Part shown: piece by piece, positions 34,415-46,885 of the stretch
Position numbering within the stretch: position 1 is the stretch's first letter
How the letters are laid out: every line of letters starts with the position of its first letter
Assembly (NCBI GenBank): GCA_029891385.1
Contig: CM057230.1
Coordinates: forward strand, 23,254,847 to 23,318,846
Direction: 5' to 3'
Length of the DNA stretch: 64,000 nucleotides
DNA from: Erythroxylum novogranatense
Lineage: Eukaryota; Streptophyta; Magnoliopsida; Malpighiales; Erythroxylaceae
Made by a program: the position numbers and the translations under genes
Notes under the pieces: generated by a model
What the model was told of the DNA's origin: nothing
Database searches by the model: none
The model's input: only the letters and a program-made list of their open reading frames with translations

Positions 34415-37008
34415 CATCACGATTTTTTATTTTATGCCCACTCCTTCATTTCTTTCCTCAAGATCCTTATTATCTCTTCATCTTTTCATAAGAAAAACCG
34501 AAGCTCTCCTTCATAAATGAAGATGATCTTGGGATGTCTGGGAGTTAGGGTTATGTGATCTTCAACTTTGGATCAAAACAAGTAAGTGTATTATTATTAA
34601 TCTTCATAGTTTTACTAAATGAAGCATATGTGATGATAGTTTTATGTTTAATGATCATGATAGAGGAGTTGAGATATGTGTAACATTGATGTTGCAATAA
34701 ATAGATGTATGCTCTTTTTTAATGTATTAATCGTATTTATGAGTTGTTTTAAGGGAGGATTGAAAGGCTAAATGGTGATGAAGTGTGCTGGAATAAGCTA
34801 GATGGAGTATTTTCACTGAACATATATCTGTATTTTAGCCATAACTTGACTTATAGATATATAAATGAGATTATTTTTATTTATATTAAACTATAGACAT
34901 ATGGATACAATTTTTCTGAAGAAATCGAATTTTAATTCTGTCTCTAAGAATTCCAAAATTAGACTTGAAGTTGAGTACTGGGTGTAGTGTAGTTTAAGAA
35001 TAGTTTGAATTTTTTTTAGTATAACTTTCAGAATACTGAATCAAATTGTATGAACTTGGTGTCATTAGAATCTTAAGATATAGAGGAACAATTTTATAGA
35101 AGAAAGTATTGCTGAAATACTCCAATTTTTTTGCCATAATAATCATGCAAAGTTGACTCAAAAGTCTGTTTTGAGAAAAAAGCTGGAAATTTTGAAGATA
35201 AACTGCTGGGATTTTCAGATCTACACAACCCACGATTGTGGGAATAGGTTAAACATCAAATATGCTTCTTTTATGTGTGGTTTGGGATAACAGATGGTTA
35301 GGTACTTTCATATGATGCCTTTAGGCTTGAATGAAGCTTGAATTGAACCTAAAATGATACCTAAATAAGTGACCAATTGAGTGATGTGTATAGGGTGATG
35401 AACGAGGATATAATGTAATCATGAATTGTTATACATTAAGTGTTTAAATCTGAAATTTTGAGATGTTATAAGAATATAAGTGATCGTATGAAGGATAATG
35501 TGATCCAAAAATGGTCAATGATGTCTATTAAGTAAAGGTGAATGATAAATTGGATTTTTTGTGAGCTTTTAATGTTTGAATAACCTTGATGAATGATTGA
35601 ATGATGAGCTTAGAATAATCTTGTATAATTGAGGAGTAAACCTAAGTTCAATTTAGACATATGTGAGTGTTGACATATGAATGATCATAGATTTAAATAA
35701 AGAAATTATACCCAGAATTATCATTGAGCATGCATTGTACATAATCTATATACATATATACATAAATGAGTATTTATATAATTGTGCAAAATTGTGATAT
35801 ATGTAAATATATATTGCATGATCTAGAGGAGCATTTAGAGCGTCACTATCTAGACATTGTCGGGACTTTGAGATACTAGCTTTCTAGAGCAACTTTGAGT
35901 AACCTGGACGATTTTATATAATTGATTGTTTGTTTTAAATTATGTTCTGAATTATCCTACGAATGTGAACTTGATTGTGTTGATTCCGAACTTTGAAAGT
36001 CCGAGGCTTTTGATGGATGAATGAGATATTAAAAGTGCACCTTGTCTGTGAATTTGACTGAAATAAGTGTACTCGACAATTTTATTGAATGCTGGACCAA
36101 GGTCCGATGATAAATGTATTCTGAATGTGAATATGAAATCATGTGATTGATTGAAAATATGAATGTGAATATAATGCATTCTATTACATGAATGCATGAA
36201 TAGATAATGGCAGTTGTGACCTGAATAGCCACCGAAAATGAGCTTAAAGCTCAGAGCGTGATTAAGAGCTAAAGGCTCACTATGTATAATGAGCCCTATA
36301 TCCTCAACAGATAAGGGATAATTATCAATAATCCCAACATCCACAATGGATATGGGACAATTATAAACACTCGATTACAACAACGTAATAATCAGAATGA
36401 GTCTTATAAATATTGCATATACATCTAATATGTATGTTTGAATGATTGTAATGTATTGTTGAGTTGTATTTGAATGAGAACGTGAGAATTGTGAATAAAG
36501 TGTTATTTGATGCTACTTGATGATAATAAAATGACGTGAAGTATGTGATAGTATGTATTGATGTGATGTATAGATTGAGTGACTATCGAGGATGGTTACC
36601 TCACTAAGTTCGCAAAACTCACTAAAATTACAATGTTGGCATTTCAGGACCGAGAGAGGACACAAGTGACAGAGAGAGTCTACAAGAAGCATAGTTCTTG
36701 TACTTTTGGATCAGAGAAATGGTTCAAATGTCAGTCAGTTGAGAGTAAAGGATTATTTAGAAATTTTTGTATAATTCCTCTTTCATGTAGGGTGTGTTGT
36801 ATTAGGTTTCGATGGTGTATATGTATGGATGTTTGAAAGCTACAATGTATATACGTTCGGTTTTCATGAAATGAAATGATGAACTTCTGGATTTTCAATA
36901 TTGTGATTTTTTATTAATGATAATGCCATGTTTAAATTAGTGATGTGAGTGCTCTAACATGTCACTCTTACGGGGTATATATTCAAATATCACTTAGGGT
37001 ATCAGGTA
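34415..37008 (+). repeat. LTR D, second part
   Basis: Continues D after solo LTR I. A donor-like CAA|GTAAGTG lies near 34578, and the leader module is at 35827-36647. Just before 37009 the sequence parallels the last 80 bp of the family-2 LTR (ATATCACTTAGGGTATCAGG against ATATCACCCACGATATCGGG), so only a few tens of bases of D remain, beyond the nested insertions. Confidence 0.75.
35827..36647 (+). promoter_or_regulatory. Structured spliced-leader module, LTR D (divergent)
   Basis: Exon-2 block 35827-35894 (68 nt) after TGATCTAG; the donor is degenerate (TTGAGTAACC). Hairpin GGACC-AA-GGTCC near 36093; array 36213-36381 with GAGCTTAAAGCTC and partial closing arms; AATAAT follows; three-way-junction-like fold 36579-36624; acceptor GCATTTCAG|G ends 36647. 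The most diverged copy still keeps order and exon length. Confidence 0.55.
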
Positions 37009-37783
37009 TGTAACATCCCGTCACCGATGCGATGAGTATAGTGGTAATTTGGTATAGGTTAGGTTCATGCATTCGTTTTTCAGCATGTTTGCGCAATATT
37101 TAGCCTATATATATATATATATATATATATTGATAATTGGAAATTGTTGCACTAGCATATGCAGGTACATACATGTATGACATATTCCCGGTATAATTGT
37201 GTAAATTGGAAATTTTGTGATTATTGTGTAGATTGTGCTTTGAAAATTGAATTGGAGTGAAAAAGAGATTTAGGGGTTTGAAATATGGAATTGAAGTGTA
37301 TGATCATGTGTTTTATATTTTAAAAGATTTTTAGGAATTTTTCTGGGATTTTTGGAGTAATGAGTCCGGACCGGAAAAATGACTAAGTGACAGATTCATT
37401 GGATTTCTGGTTCCAAAATTGACTGGCCAATGGCACTGGAAAATTAGAGTTATGATTTTAGGATTTATTACTCAGAGCCATTGGAAATTGGGAGAAAATT
37501 TGAATAAGAATTGGATTTTAGACCCTAAGAAGTGGACATGTGGCAAGTGAATTGCCAAACATGCCTTAAGCCATTAAGTTCTTTGATTAAAACCCTATTT
37601 TGTTTGCATGTCACGATACTCCTCTTTCCTTGGAAGAAAACTTGCTCTCCTTGTTGGCTTTCTTCTTCTCCTTCTTCGTGGATCTCCTCCTTGCTCACTT
37701 CCCTTCATTTTCTTCTTGCTTAATTGCTTTCTTCTTCATCTATAACTATCCTTGAACTTTGTGATGGAGAAGATGAGGATTGG
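37009..37783 (+). repeat. LTR E, 5' part, nested in D
   Basis: Begins TGTAACATCCCGTCACCG and resembles the G LTR start read on its own strand (shared order of short blocks such as GATAATTG and TACATGTATGACA). Interrupted at 37783 by B'. Its remainder and TSD are outside the window. Confidence 0.75.
37106..37131. repeat. (TA)13 microsatellite in LTR E
   Basis: An uninterrupted TA dinucleotide run of 26 bp. It occupies the place where related LTRs have a short TAGCCTCTAT-like segment. Confidence 0.95.
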
Positions 37784-38757
37784 TGTAACATCCCGTCACC
37801 GATGGGAAGGTTATATTGGTAAATTGAGATGGATTAGGATTTTTACCGCATATTATTGACTGAGCATTCATTTGGCCTCTAATTTTAGAGGACTGAGTCT
37901 TTTGTACAGGCACTTATAGGTACATGCATTCATGACATTTTCTCGGCTTTTGATTTTGATACTGATATGAATTGAGAAATTATGAGATAATTACAATTGA
38001 TTATGATTTATTGGGAATCTTGGAAGAATTGGGTTTGAAAATGTGAATAGGAAATGTTTTAGAGTGATCGCCAGTGACAATGAACTTAGGAAATTTTCTG
38101 GAAATTTGAGAGAAAAAGTCCGGATTGAAAATTTTCTGAGTGACGGACTGATTGACTGTATAGTGCTAGAGTAATTAGTAAATGGCAATGGAAACTTTAG
38201 ATTTATGATTCTAGAGATTAATGTGACGAGCCATTGAAATTTAGAAATGAATTGGGCTGGAAATGAAATTGAAAAGTGAAAGAGATTTAAGTGTTTCGCG
38301 AGGAAAAAGGATAAGAGTCTTGAGTGATTTAACCTAAATGCCTTAGACTTTGAATTTGGTTATAAAAGGTATCTCCTCTATCCTAGGGCATTTTCTTCTC
38401 CCTCTCCGATTTTTCCTCCTTCCTCCAACGATTGATCTTCGTTCTTTCCTCCTTCTTAATTGTTGCTTAATGCTTATCTTCTTTATGCAAAGTCAGCCTT
38501 AAATCCTAGTGAGGATGAAGTTTTGTGTGGATTTGAGAGAAAACCGTGGGTGATAGATAAAGTGGAAGGGGTTAGAGAAATTTCGGGAGTTAAAGAGGGG
38601 AAGCTTGATTTGGTAAGTGAATTGGTTCAATGTTGTTTATTATTAGTTAATGCATTCATGAGTTTATTTGTGGAAGATTGGGGTAGTGATGGGTAAGTTA
38701 TGACTGGTTTTAGAGAGAGAAAAGTAAAAAGGGAATCGGAGAAGACGAATCAGGGCC

Positions 38758-38905
38758 CGCACGTTGCGACGAGAAAATAATTAGACGTCGCGACGAGCAA
38801 GTTTGTATGTCGCGACGAGACGACAGCGATAGATTGTATAGATAGCAAGTTTGTATGTCGCGACGAGCGATAGACGCGTCCATACTTCATACTTCATGGC
38901 GAGGA
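38758..38905 (+). repeat. GC-rich palindromic cluster, LTR B'
   Basis: CGTTGCGACGAG, GTCGCGACGAGC and GTCGCGACGAGACG repeats, with one duplicated segment (AGCAAGTTTGTATGTCGCGA occurs twice, near 38806 and 38848). Confidence 0.7.
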
Positions 38906-39489
38906 CCAGATTTCTGAACTGAATTAGTTTGGCTTTTGAGTCATAACTTTTGATGTAGACCTCCAATTGAGACGATTCTTGATTCGTTATGATCTAGAGA
39001 AAGAAGTCTACAATTGATGTGAAGAATGAAAGTTTGAATTTAAATTAGTATGATCGCAATTAGTAAAAGACAGTTAAGAGTGTGATTGAAATTCAACCTA
39101 AGGATTGTTCTTGGTAATTGGGATAAAATTGTGAGGTCCCTAAATGTAAAAGAAAGGCTGTTGGAATCTAGAACTTAGCATAAAAGGTGAATTTGATCTA
39201 GAGAATAGTGATATTGATTTTGAGGTGATATCCAAGGGGATATGACGTGATAAATTGACTGAATATTAGAAATGGAATTGATGGAGTTACATAACATGTT
39301 ATTGAATTGGAAGTGAGTCATTATTGAGAGATTGAGTGGAAAGTTAGAATTTGACGAAAGAAAGTGGAAAATGGGAATTAGTACCGGGAAAGTCATGAAT
39401 AGGCATAGTACATCTTTTATTCAAGGCATGTGCATCATCAAATTGTTTTGACTGTGCATTTTGTGATGGAAATTATTTGACTGTTATAG

Positions 39490-39617
39490 AGACTCCGATG
39501 GATCGATATTCCACAGATACTACTGGGACTTCCAGACTGTAGCTCAGAAGTACAGGTGAGTAACCTAGTTGGTTCCTCAATCTATGTGTGTTTAATATTA
39601 TGCATTGATGCCATGTG
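39490..39617 (+). promoter_or_regulatory. Leader module, LTR B' (cut by element F)
   Basis: Exon-2 block 39490-39555 (66 nt) between GACTGTTATAG and GTGAGTAACCTAG. The structured intron-2 parts lie beyond element F, outside the window. Confidence 0.6.
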
Positions 39618-41699
39618 TGTTGGGACCCGATCCCGAGACCGGACCGCAACGGAAAAACGGAAAACGAATACGAAACGAAAGCAAAATCGAAAGAAAGGAA
39701 CATAAGGCGGAAGCAAATGCGGAAGCCAAATCATAAGCGAAACAACATTGGATCATATCGAATTGAAATCAATTTCCGACACCCGTGAACAAATATCGAA
39801 GAAAACGTTTGCGTTGGAAACTTTCAAACTATCGGTCTAAACTAATCCAAATTTGTGTACATTTTTTTCCTTCTTTCTTTTATTTTCATTTCATCTCTTA
39901 CAAGTGACTTCAATATCCTCAATCCAATTACATCCACATACAATTGCATTATCCAATGTCCAATACACGTTCATTCATAGTCATATATATATCCCAATTA
40001 CATTCATATCTCAATTCAATTTATATACAAAACCAATACGCACCATCCATAGCCAGTACATTTCCAATTCCATTTGGATAATCCAAATACATCATGAACT
40101 AAACATTTGCAATACACTAATGGTATTCCAAGCCATATGCCATTACCACTAATCATAAACACAAATACACAAAGCACAATGATTCTAAATTTCTCAACAA
40201 CATTCTAAACTTAACAATAATTCAATAGGAACCCATACAGTCGGAATCCCTCATTTTCTTTCACCCGATCTTCTTCTCATCACCTGTGGATGGGAATGAA
40301 GGGGGTGAGCTTAAATAGCTCGTGGGTAACAATTTATAACAAAATACATAAGCAAAACCCTTGAAATTCTTTTTCTTTTCTGGTCTTAGAAAACATTTCT
40401 TTGAAATCGTTCTTTTCTTGTTGTAGTCAAAATCGCAATTTGCAAAACGTATGATTTTTAGGCTTTCAGCCATAAACCCATAGGTTACTAAACATGAATG
40501 CATCAACTTGACAATTCATAGATGCAATGGCAAATCACATATGCAATGCACACAATGGCTTGAGAGTTCCATAAACACGACAGAAAACTGAAGTTTTACC
40601 GTAAACACGACGAGTCCAATTTCTCAGGATCTCGTGGCCTCAAACGGGCAGCCGAGAGAAGGCTATAGGTCATCGTGCACGAGACTAACAAAACAGGTTC
40701 TCTCTTGCCCAATCACAATCACATAATCATGCTTAAATCAATTTATCGAATGCTCTTTTCTGAATACACGAAATGCCATGAAATCTTTCGAGGCATAACA
40801 CAAATGTATTTTGCAATTCATCAAAAGTTCATGTATTGAATCAATAATGATTTTTCAAATCATTCATACAATGATGTAACATTTATGATGCAATTGAAAT
40901 CAGAAAATCTCTTTGTTTAAAGAAAGAAGTAGTGGCTTATAAATTCTATTATAAATAGGTACCCACCTCATTTCCATGGTTGAAGCTTGTCCAATGCTTC
41001 AATTTGACCATTGCTTCTTTCTTTCTTCCAATTGAAATTTTCCTAAACCATAATCATCCAAACTTAACATCATAAATAACATAATCCTTGAAATTGAACT
41101 TAGAAAACACTAATTCCACATATAATCAAGCTATCTAAATCACCAATTTTCAAAAACCCCAATTCATAAAATTGGGCATAACCCTAATTAATTTCCATCC
41201 AAAATTAAACCCATAATACTTAGCAATCACCAAAATTGACTCCATAATACACAAACCCATATCATTTTAAAAAATCTTCCAAAATTCACAAATCAAAATT
41301 TTGGGTCTTACCTCATCCTTCACCATTTTCAGATATATCTTGGTTTGGATGGAAACTTTCATCATCTTCCATCCTTTTCCCCTTGAATTAACTCAAAACT
41401 CCCTTGAAATCTCCCGAAAATCGAAAACCCTATGCTTTCTCTCTCTTTTCTCCATCACCGAAGCTTCTCTCATTCTCCTCTCTCTCTTCTTTATTTTCTT
41501 CTCTTGCTGTTTTTCTGTCTAAGTGTCGTGCATTCTCTCCTTATAAAGGACCACAATCTTGCCATGTCATTTACGAATGAAGAATGACCCATATAGCCCT
41601 CCATTTAAGCCTATAAACTTAACCCTTTAAGTAAACTTCCAAATTTGCCCCTTCCTTTTTTTTGCCTTAAAAACTTTATAGAAACGTCCCTCTATGTCT

Positions 41700-42435
41700 T
41701 ACGAACCCATCGCTTTAAGAATCAAGTCGATCGGAGCTCTATATCTCAAAATATCTCAAAAATACTGAAGTCTGTTCTTCAGACCCGAGACCGAACACTA
41801 CACCTAACTTCCGACCCAAAATTGAAAGTCTTAGAGGCTAAATTGTAGCTCGGCTCCTTCATAACATTTGTAGCCCCATGTCTCTATTTTAATTTCCAAA
41901 AAGAATTAGATCGATCGGAGCTCTATCGATCAAGATATCTACAAAATACTAAACACTGTTCAGCCATTACAACACCGAGATTGAACACTACACTAAACTT
42001 CCGACCTAAAATTGAAAGTCTTAGAGGCTACATTATAGCTCGGCTCCTTCATAACATTTGTATCCCCATGTCTCTATTTTAATTTTCAAAAAGAATCAGA
42101 TCGATCGGACCTCTACCCATCGAGATATATACAAAAAACTGAACACTGTTCAGCCATTACAACACCGAGACTGAACACTACACAGAACTTCCGACCTAAA
42201 TTTGAAAGTCTTAGAGGCTACATTATAGCTTGGCTCCTTCATAACATTTGTAGCTCCATGTCTCTATTTTAATTTTCAAAAAGAATCAGATCGATCGGAG
42301 CTCTACCGATCGATATATCTCTAAAATATTGAACACTGTTCAGCCATTACAACACCAAGACTGAACACTACGCTGAACTTCCGACCTGAAATTGAAAGTC
42401 TTAGAGGCTACATTATAGCTCGGCTCCTTCAGATC
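41700..42435. repeat. 190-bp tandem repeat in the F LTR
   Basis: The phrase TTGAAAGTCTTAGAGGCTA recurs with its first base at 41822, 42012, 42202 and 42392, an exact 190-bp spacing. Each unit also has TCCTTCATAACATTTGTA, GAATCAGATCGATCGGA and ACTGTTCAGCCATTACAAC. Three full units plus partial ends. The length is near a nucleosome repeat. Confidence 0.9.
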
Positions 42436-42499
42436 AATCGGATGTCGGACGAAGAAGTTATGGCCAAAAGAGTGAAGGGAGGTCAAAGCTCTTCAAGAA

Positions 42500-42600
42500 A
42501 ATTAGAGCTCGGCAGGAAATCAGAGCTTGGCCAGGACGAAGATCGGTCGGCGAACAGAGGTCGGTCGGCCAACAAAGGTCGGCCGGCACCCAATCCGACC
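42500..42600. repeat. GC-rich repeated motif in the F LTR
   Basis: Repeats of GGTCGGTCGGC(C/G)AACA and GGTCGGCCGGC just after TATGGCCAAAAG, the same position as the GC-rich clusters of other families. Confidence 0.6.
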
Positions 42601-43682
42601 TTCAAACTTCTAACACTCAAAACTTTTGACTTCGAGCTCCAAATTGGACAAAATTGGTACCGTTGGAAAGATAAAAGAGAGATCTACAATTTTCAAGAAG
42701 GACTCACAAACAAGTTCGGTCTTTAAAGGGGTCAAAAATGAGCTTGAAGATAACCGATCGATAATCTCCTCAAAACTTTACACAGCACCTCAACTTGAAA
42801 ACATCATAACTTTTGAACCAGAACTCCAAATTTGACAAACTCGGTGTCTATAGAAAGGTAAAGAACCCTATACAACTTTTATGAAGGCCTTAAAATTTAG
42901 ATCGACCTCTAAATAGGTCGAAAACTCCACACAAAGTGACTGGTCGATCGGCTTCACACTAAACAGCATCAGAACTTCTAAAAATCATAACTTTCTACTC
43001 CCTTGTCCAATATTTTCGTGCTTTATATCAATGGAAAGATAAAAACAAGCTCTACAATGTTCATGAAGAACTCCAAAGAAACTTCAATATTTAACTAAGC
43101 CAATTTTTCAATCAAAGTTTCTGCCCTGTTAGCAATCACCTAAGCAATATCCAAACTTCACATTATCATAACTTCTTGCCCTGATATCGAAAAAATTGCA
43201 TACTTTATGGCATTAGAAAGCTGGAAACATGAGCTACAACTTTCATTAAGACCCTATGAACAAATTCTACATCAATAAGGGTCCAAATCCAAATCGAAAC
43301 TACTGCCCAAAAATTTCCATACTAAACAACATTCAAACTTCACAATCTCACATCTTTCAACCTCCACATGCAAAAATTGCATATTATCATCACTTTAAAG
43401 CTATTCTAATTCTCTATAACTTTCACATAACCATTTACTCCAATTCAAACCACATCAGTATGGCGATCGGCCTCAAAGCACATTACACACAAATCTATAC
43501 TTCATAGTATTTTTCAAAATAACGCCAAATACACTTAACTTCAAAATCTCATAACTTTTGATTCCGAATATCGAAAATTTTCAAACTTTATGGCTACAAA
43601 AAGCTCTCAGCATAATCTACAAATTTCATGAAGATCATTTCCTCAAATTCTGCCTAAATCAAAAAGTCAACTTTCAAGTCAA

Positions 43683-43757
43683 ACTTTCTATTTTCTTCAA
43701 AATTTCACACTTTCACTTTCTATTTTCTTCAAAATTTCACACTTTCACTTTCTATTT
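43683..43757. repeat. 32-bp tandem duplication in the F LTR
   Basis: The unit starting ACTTTCTATTTTCTTC begins at 43683 and 43715, and a third partial copy at 43747. Confidence 0.9.
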
Positions 43758-43960
43758 CATGCTTTCAACTTCCATTTCAATCATCTCATCCACTTAAACT
43801 TTCATAACCAAAACTAATCTTCAAAATCATCAAAACCAATAAATTGTTTTTCTCATCAATTTCCTCAAGGCATAAAACTTCTATAACACAATTCATATCC
43901 GAAACACTCATTGAATTCATTTTAATATTTCTAATTTCTACCGAAAGTTCGGGGCCAACA

Positions 43961-44581
43961 ATTCTCCCCCTCTTAAAAGAATTTCGCCCTCGAAATTCCT
44001 ATCTAAATAATCAACAAGTAACTTATTTTCTCAAATAATTTCTTCGAAATAATCATATTCAATCACTTTCTTAACTAATTCCTCATCATACACATTTCTC
44101 AACTTACTCACAATTTATCACTTCTTGTATCAAATACCACCAATATGATATCATATCAATATTTCTTAACAGATTTACACAAGTCAATGCTCCAATTCTT
44201 AATAACCTTAATATGGACCAATACCATTCAATTTAATCCTTTTGAACTTCCATATATATATCTATATCTCTATCATTCAACTCATCTTTCAAGTATCCTA
44301 TATTATATCTCACATATGTATATTCGAAAGGAATTTATCCAAATTCATCATGAAATTCGAAACTTAACCTCCATTATCACATTCTTTTATCATCAATCAT
44401 GCTTTCGACACCTTAATCAAAACATTCTTATACTCCAAATACATGTCAGGTCATTCACATCAATATCATATTCTCACTAATTCAACCATATCCATTCACT
44501 AACTCTTATCATCTTCTCATACAAATTACTCATACACATACGCCCATGTAAGATCCTATTACTGGGCTCTGATACCACAAC
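43961..44581 (-). other. Element F internal region, non-coding, with PPT and PBS
   Basis: The polypurine tract is the complement of TCTCCCCCTCTTAAAAGA (43963-43980). The primer-binding site is the complement of GGGCTCTGATACCA (44564-44577), matching the initiator tRNA-Met end, four bases from the 5' LTR. Between them lies AT-rich DNA without gag-pol similarity or a convincing frame. Confidence 0.85.
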
Positions 44582-45310
44582 TGTTGGGACCCGATCCCGA
44601 GACCGGACCCCAACCGAAAAACAAAAAACGAATACGAAATGAAAGCAAAATCGAAAGAAAGGAACATAAGGCGGAAGCAAATGCGGAAGCCAAATCATAA
44701 GCGAAACAACATTGGATCATATCGAATTGAAATCAATTTCCGACACCCGTGAACAAATATCGAAGAAAACGTTTGCGTTGGAAACTTTCAGACTATCGGT
44801 CTAAACTAATCCAAATCTGTGTACATTTTTTTCCTTCCTTCTTTTATTTTCATTTCATCTCTTACAAGTGACTTCAATATCCTCAATCCAATTACATCCA
44901 CATACAATTGCATTATCCAATGTCCAATACACGTTCATTCATAGTCATATATGTATCCCAATTACATTCATATCTCAATTCAATTTATATACAAAACCAA
45001 TACGCACCATCCATAGCCAGTACATTTCCAATTCCGTTTGGATAATCCAAATACATCATGAACTAAACATTTGCAATACACTAATGGTATTCCAAGCCAT
45101 ATGCCATTACCACTAATCATAAACCAAAATACACAAAGCACAATGATTCTAAATTTCTCAACAACATTCTAAACTTAACAATAATTCAATAGGAACCCAT
45201 ACAGTCGGAATCTCTCATTTTCTTTCACCCGATCTTCTTCTCATCACCTGTGGATGGGAATGAAGGGGGTGAGCTTAAAAAGCTCGTGGGTAACATTTTA
45301 TAATAAAATA
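44582..45310 (-). repeat. Element F 5' LTR, visible end
   Basis: Copies 39618-40340 with few differences. Cut at 45310 by element G, and the remaining 3.6 kb lies beyond the window. Confidence 0.9.
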
Positions 45311-45685
45311 TGTAACGCCCCCTTACCGTAGGGTATACACCGGGACGCCCGTAGGTCATACCGATACATAACCTACGATGAGGGTGCACTACGATGCGAT
45401 CAATTCTATAAACCTCATGGTATCAATATAATAAAGTAGTAATATCAAATTCACTAAATTTTAAAACCAAAAGATACTCTCAATTTCATTTCCTTACTCA
45501 AACCAAATATACACAATTCTGTCATAATTACAACTGTACGTAACCAAAAAGGACCAAAATAACTCCTAACTAGATCATCCTAAAAAGATCCCAGCTCACC
45601 AACCTGTGGGCCATGCTCCTCTCGCCGGCACTCACATTGCAGGAAAAGTCTCGCTAACTGGAGCTAGGAGTCAACTAACGTTGTC

Positions 45686-46319
45686 CTGAAAAATAATTGC
45701 AATGTTGGGTGAGTTTGCGAACTCAATGAGTAACAATCATTGATGGTTCACTCAATTCATGCATTACGTAAAATTGCATATAGAACAACACAATAGCACG
45801 TTCAGAATAGTAATCATAAACTTACTAAACAATTAACACGCATTTGCATTCAACTCATTTCAAATTCACAGCATAATCACATACTGAATGCATGATGATT
45901 TTCATTTCATTTTAGTGTTGTGACTGAGCGTCAGTATTTTCCCATTTCAGGGCACATTAAACAGAAATCGCGTTTTTGGGGTAGGAGAGCCCTCTGGGTA
46001 TGCACTACTGCCCACGCGCACTAGGAATAGGAGAGCTCTCTGGGTATGCACTATTCCCTTTTCACAATAGTTGAGCTTATAGCCCCGATCAGAATTGCTC
46101 CAGTCATAACTATTAATTACCGATTTTCGATCATGCCTAGCATGCATACTTTCACAATGACACACCACATATAGCAACATTCATTTAGGTCACACAATTC
46201 ATTCAAATCATTTAACACATCAGAGATTGAGAAACCAACTAGGTTACTCACCTATAAACTTCCGAGCTACTGTCAGGAAGTCTTCGATGCGTCAGAGGAT
46301 CGACGCTCCACTTGAGTCT
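45686..46319 (-). promoter_or_regulatory. Structured spliced-leader module, element G 3' LTR
   Basis: Exon-2 block 46252-46319 (68 nt) after GATTATTGTAG and before GTGAGTAACCTAG; hairpin array 45917-46110 closed by GTTGTGAC and GTCATAAC; three-way-junction-like fold 45707-45753; acceptor TTATTTTTCAG at 45686-45688. AATAAA is absent here (AAAATGAAATG instead). The family differs from A and B outside this module. Confidence 0.65.
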
Positions 46320-46744
46320 CTACAATAATCATGATATCCAAATATCACTAATTGTACCAATTCCAGATAGTCAAAGATGCATATAGATCGAATGATGTAC
46401 GTACTATACATGTTATGACATTTCTGACCCTAATCCCGAATTATCTCAATTCCACATTTTCACTCTAATCTATAGCAATTCCTAATACCATATGTCAATT
46501 AACTAAGTTCTAAATCCTCTAAAGTCAAATTCCAATACATAAGAATTATCTTTAAATCAGAATCAAATTCCCTATTCAATTGCCATCCGATTTCGAGAAC
46601 CACCGAATTAAATTCTGAAATTCCATTCTTCTAAAGTGAAATTCTTAGTCCCTAAATCAAAATCAATTTATCACTCACCAATCATTAAGAATTTAACCTC
46701 AAAAACATTTTATCATCAAAACATTCACCTTCGAAAAACAGGAA

Positions 46745-46885
46745 TCCTCGCCGCTGCGAGCCTCCCTTCCTTCGCAGCGACGTGCGCCTTGTGCGCATCG
46801 CGGCGCACCTCTCTCACGCTCGCCGCGATGTACGATTTTGCTCGTCGCGGCGTGCGGGAGCTAATTCGCTTGCCGCGTCGTGTGA
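46745..46885 (-). repeat. GC-rich palindromic cluster, element G 3' LTR
   Basis: CTCGCCGCTGCGAGC, CGCAGCGACG, ATCGCGGCGCAC and CTCGTCGCGGCG motifs, in an AT-rich LTR at the inferred intron-1 position. Confidence 0.7.

Larger units (their letters stand above)
37784..39617 (+). repeat. LTR B', family 2, 5' part, nested in E
   Basis: Starts TGTAACATCCCGTCACCGATGG and follows the B LTR up to GATGCCATGTG, where F is inserted. TATA box TATAAAA at 38361-38367 with a pyrimidine leader; GC cluster 38758-38905; exon-2 block 39490-39555 with donor GTGAGTAACC. Whether B' is solo or full cannot be seen. Confidence 0.85.
39618..43960 (-). repeat. Element F 3' LTR
   Basis: On its own strand it starts TGTTGGCCCCGAAC and ends GGTCCCAACA. 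Candidate promoter: TTTATAAGG (complement of 41541-41548), purine-rich exon 1 to the donor GAG|GTAAGACC (41306-41312), and an acceptor TCCACAG|GTGATG at 40284-40286 preceded by the hairpin GAGCT-ATTTA-AGCTC (40307-40321). This parallels the hairpin-plus-acceptor layout of the other families, although the sequence differs. Confidence 0.88.
39618..45310 (-). mobile_element. Element F: non-autonomous LTR element with long LTRs, interrupted by G
   Basis: Minus-strand element. The left copy is its 3' LTR (39618-43960, 4343 bp), the internal region is only 43961-44581 (621 bp), and the right copy is its 5' LTR, visible as 44582-45310 before G. Primer-binding site and polypurine tract are both present and there is no coding sequence, so it fits a large retrotransposon derivative that needs proteins from elsewhere. 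The LTR copies are nearly identical over the 0.7 kb that can be compared. Confidence 0.88.

Noticed and set aside
41301..41522. Protein-coding frame in the F LTR leader
   Set aside because: Antisense to the inferred F exon 1, rich in Leu/Phe from a polypyrimidine stretch, and not conserved in LTR I.
43961..44581. Coding potential in the F core (frames of up to 111 codons at 44145-44480)
   Set aside because: Composition is AT-rich and biased, there is no similarity to gag-pol or a known domain, and the frame overlaps the interval arbitrarily.
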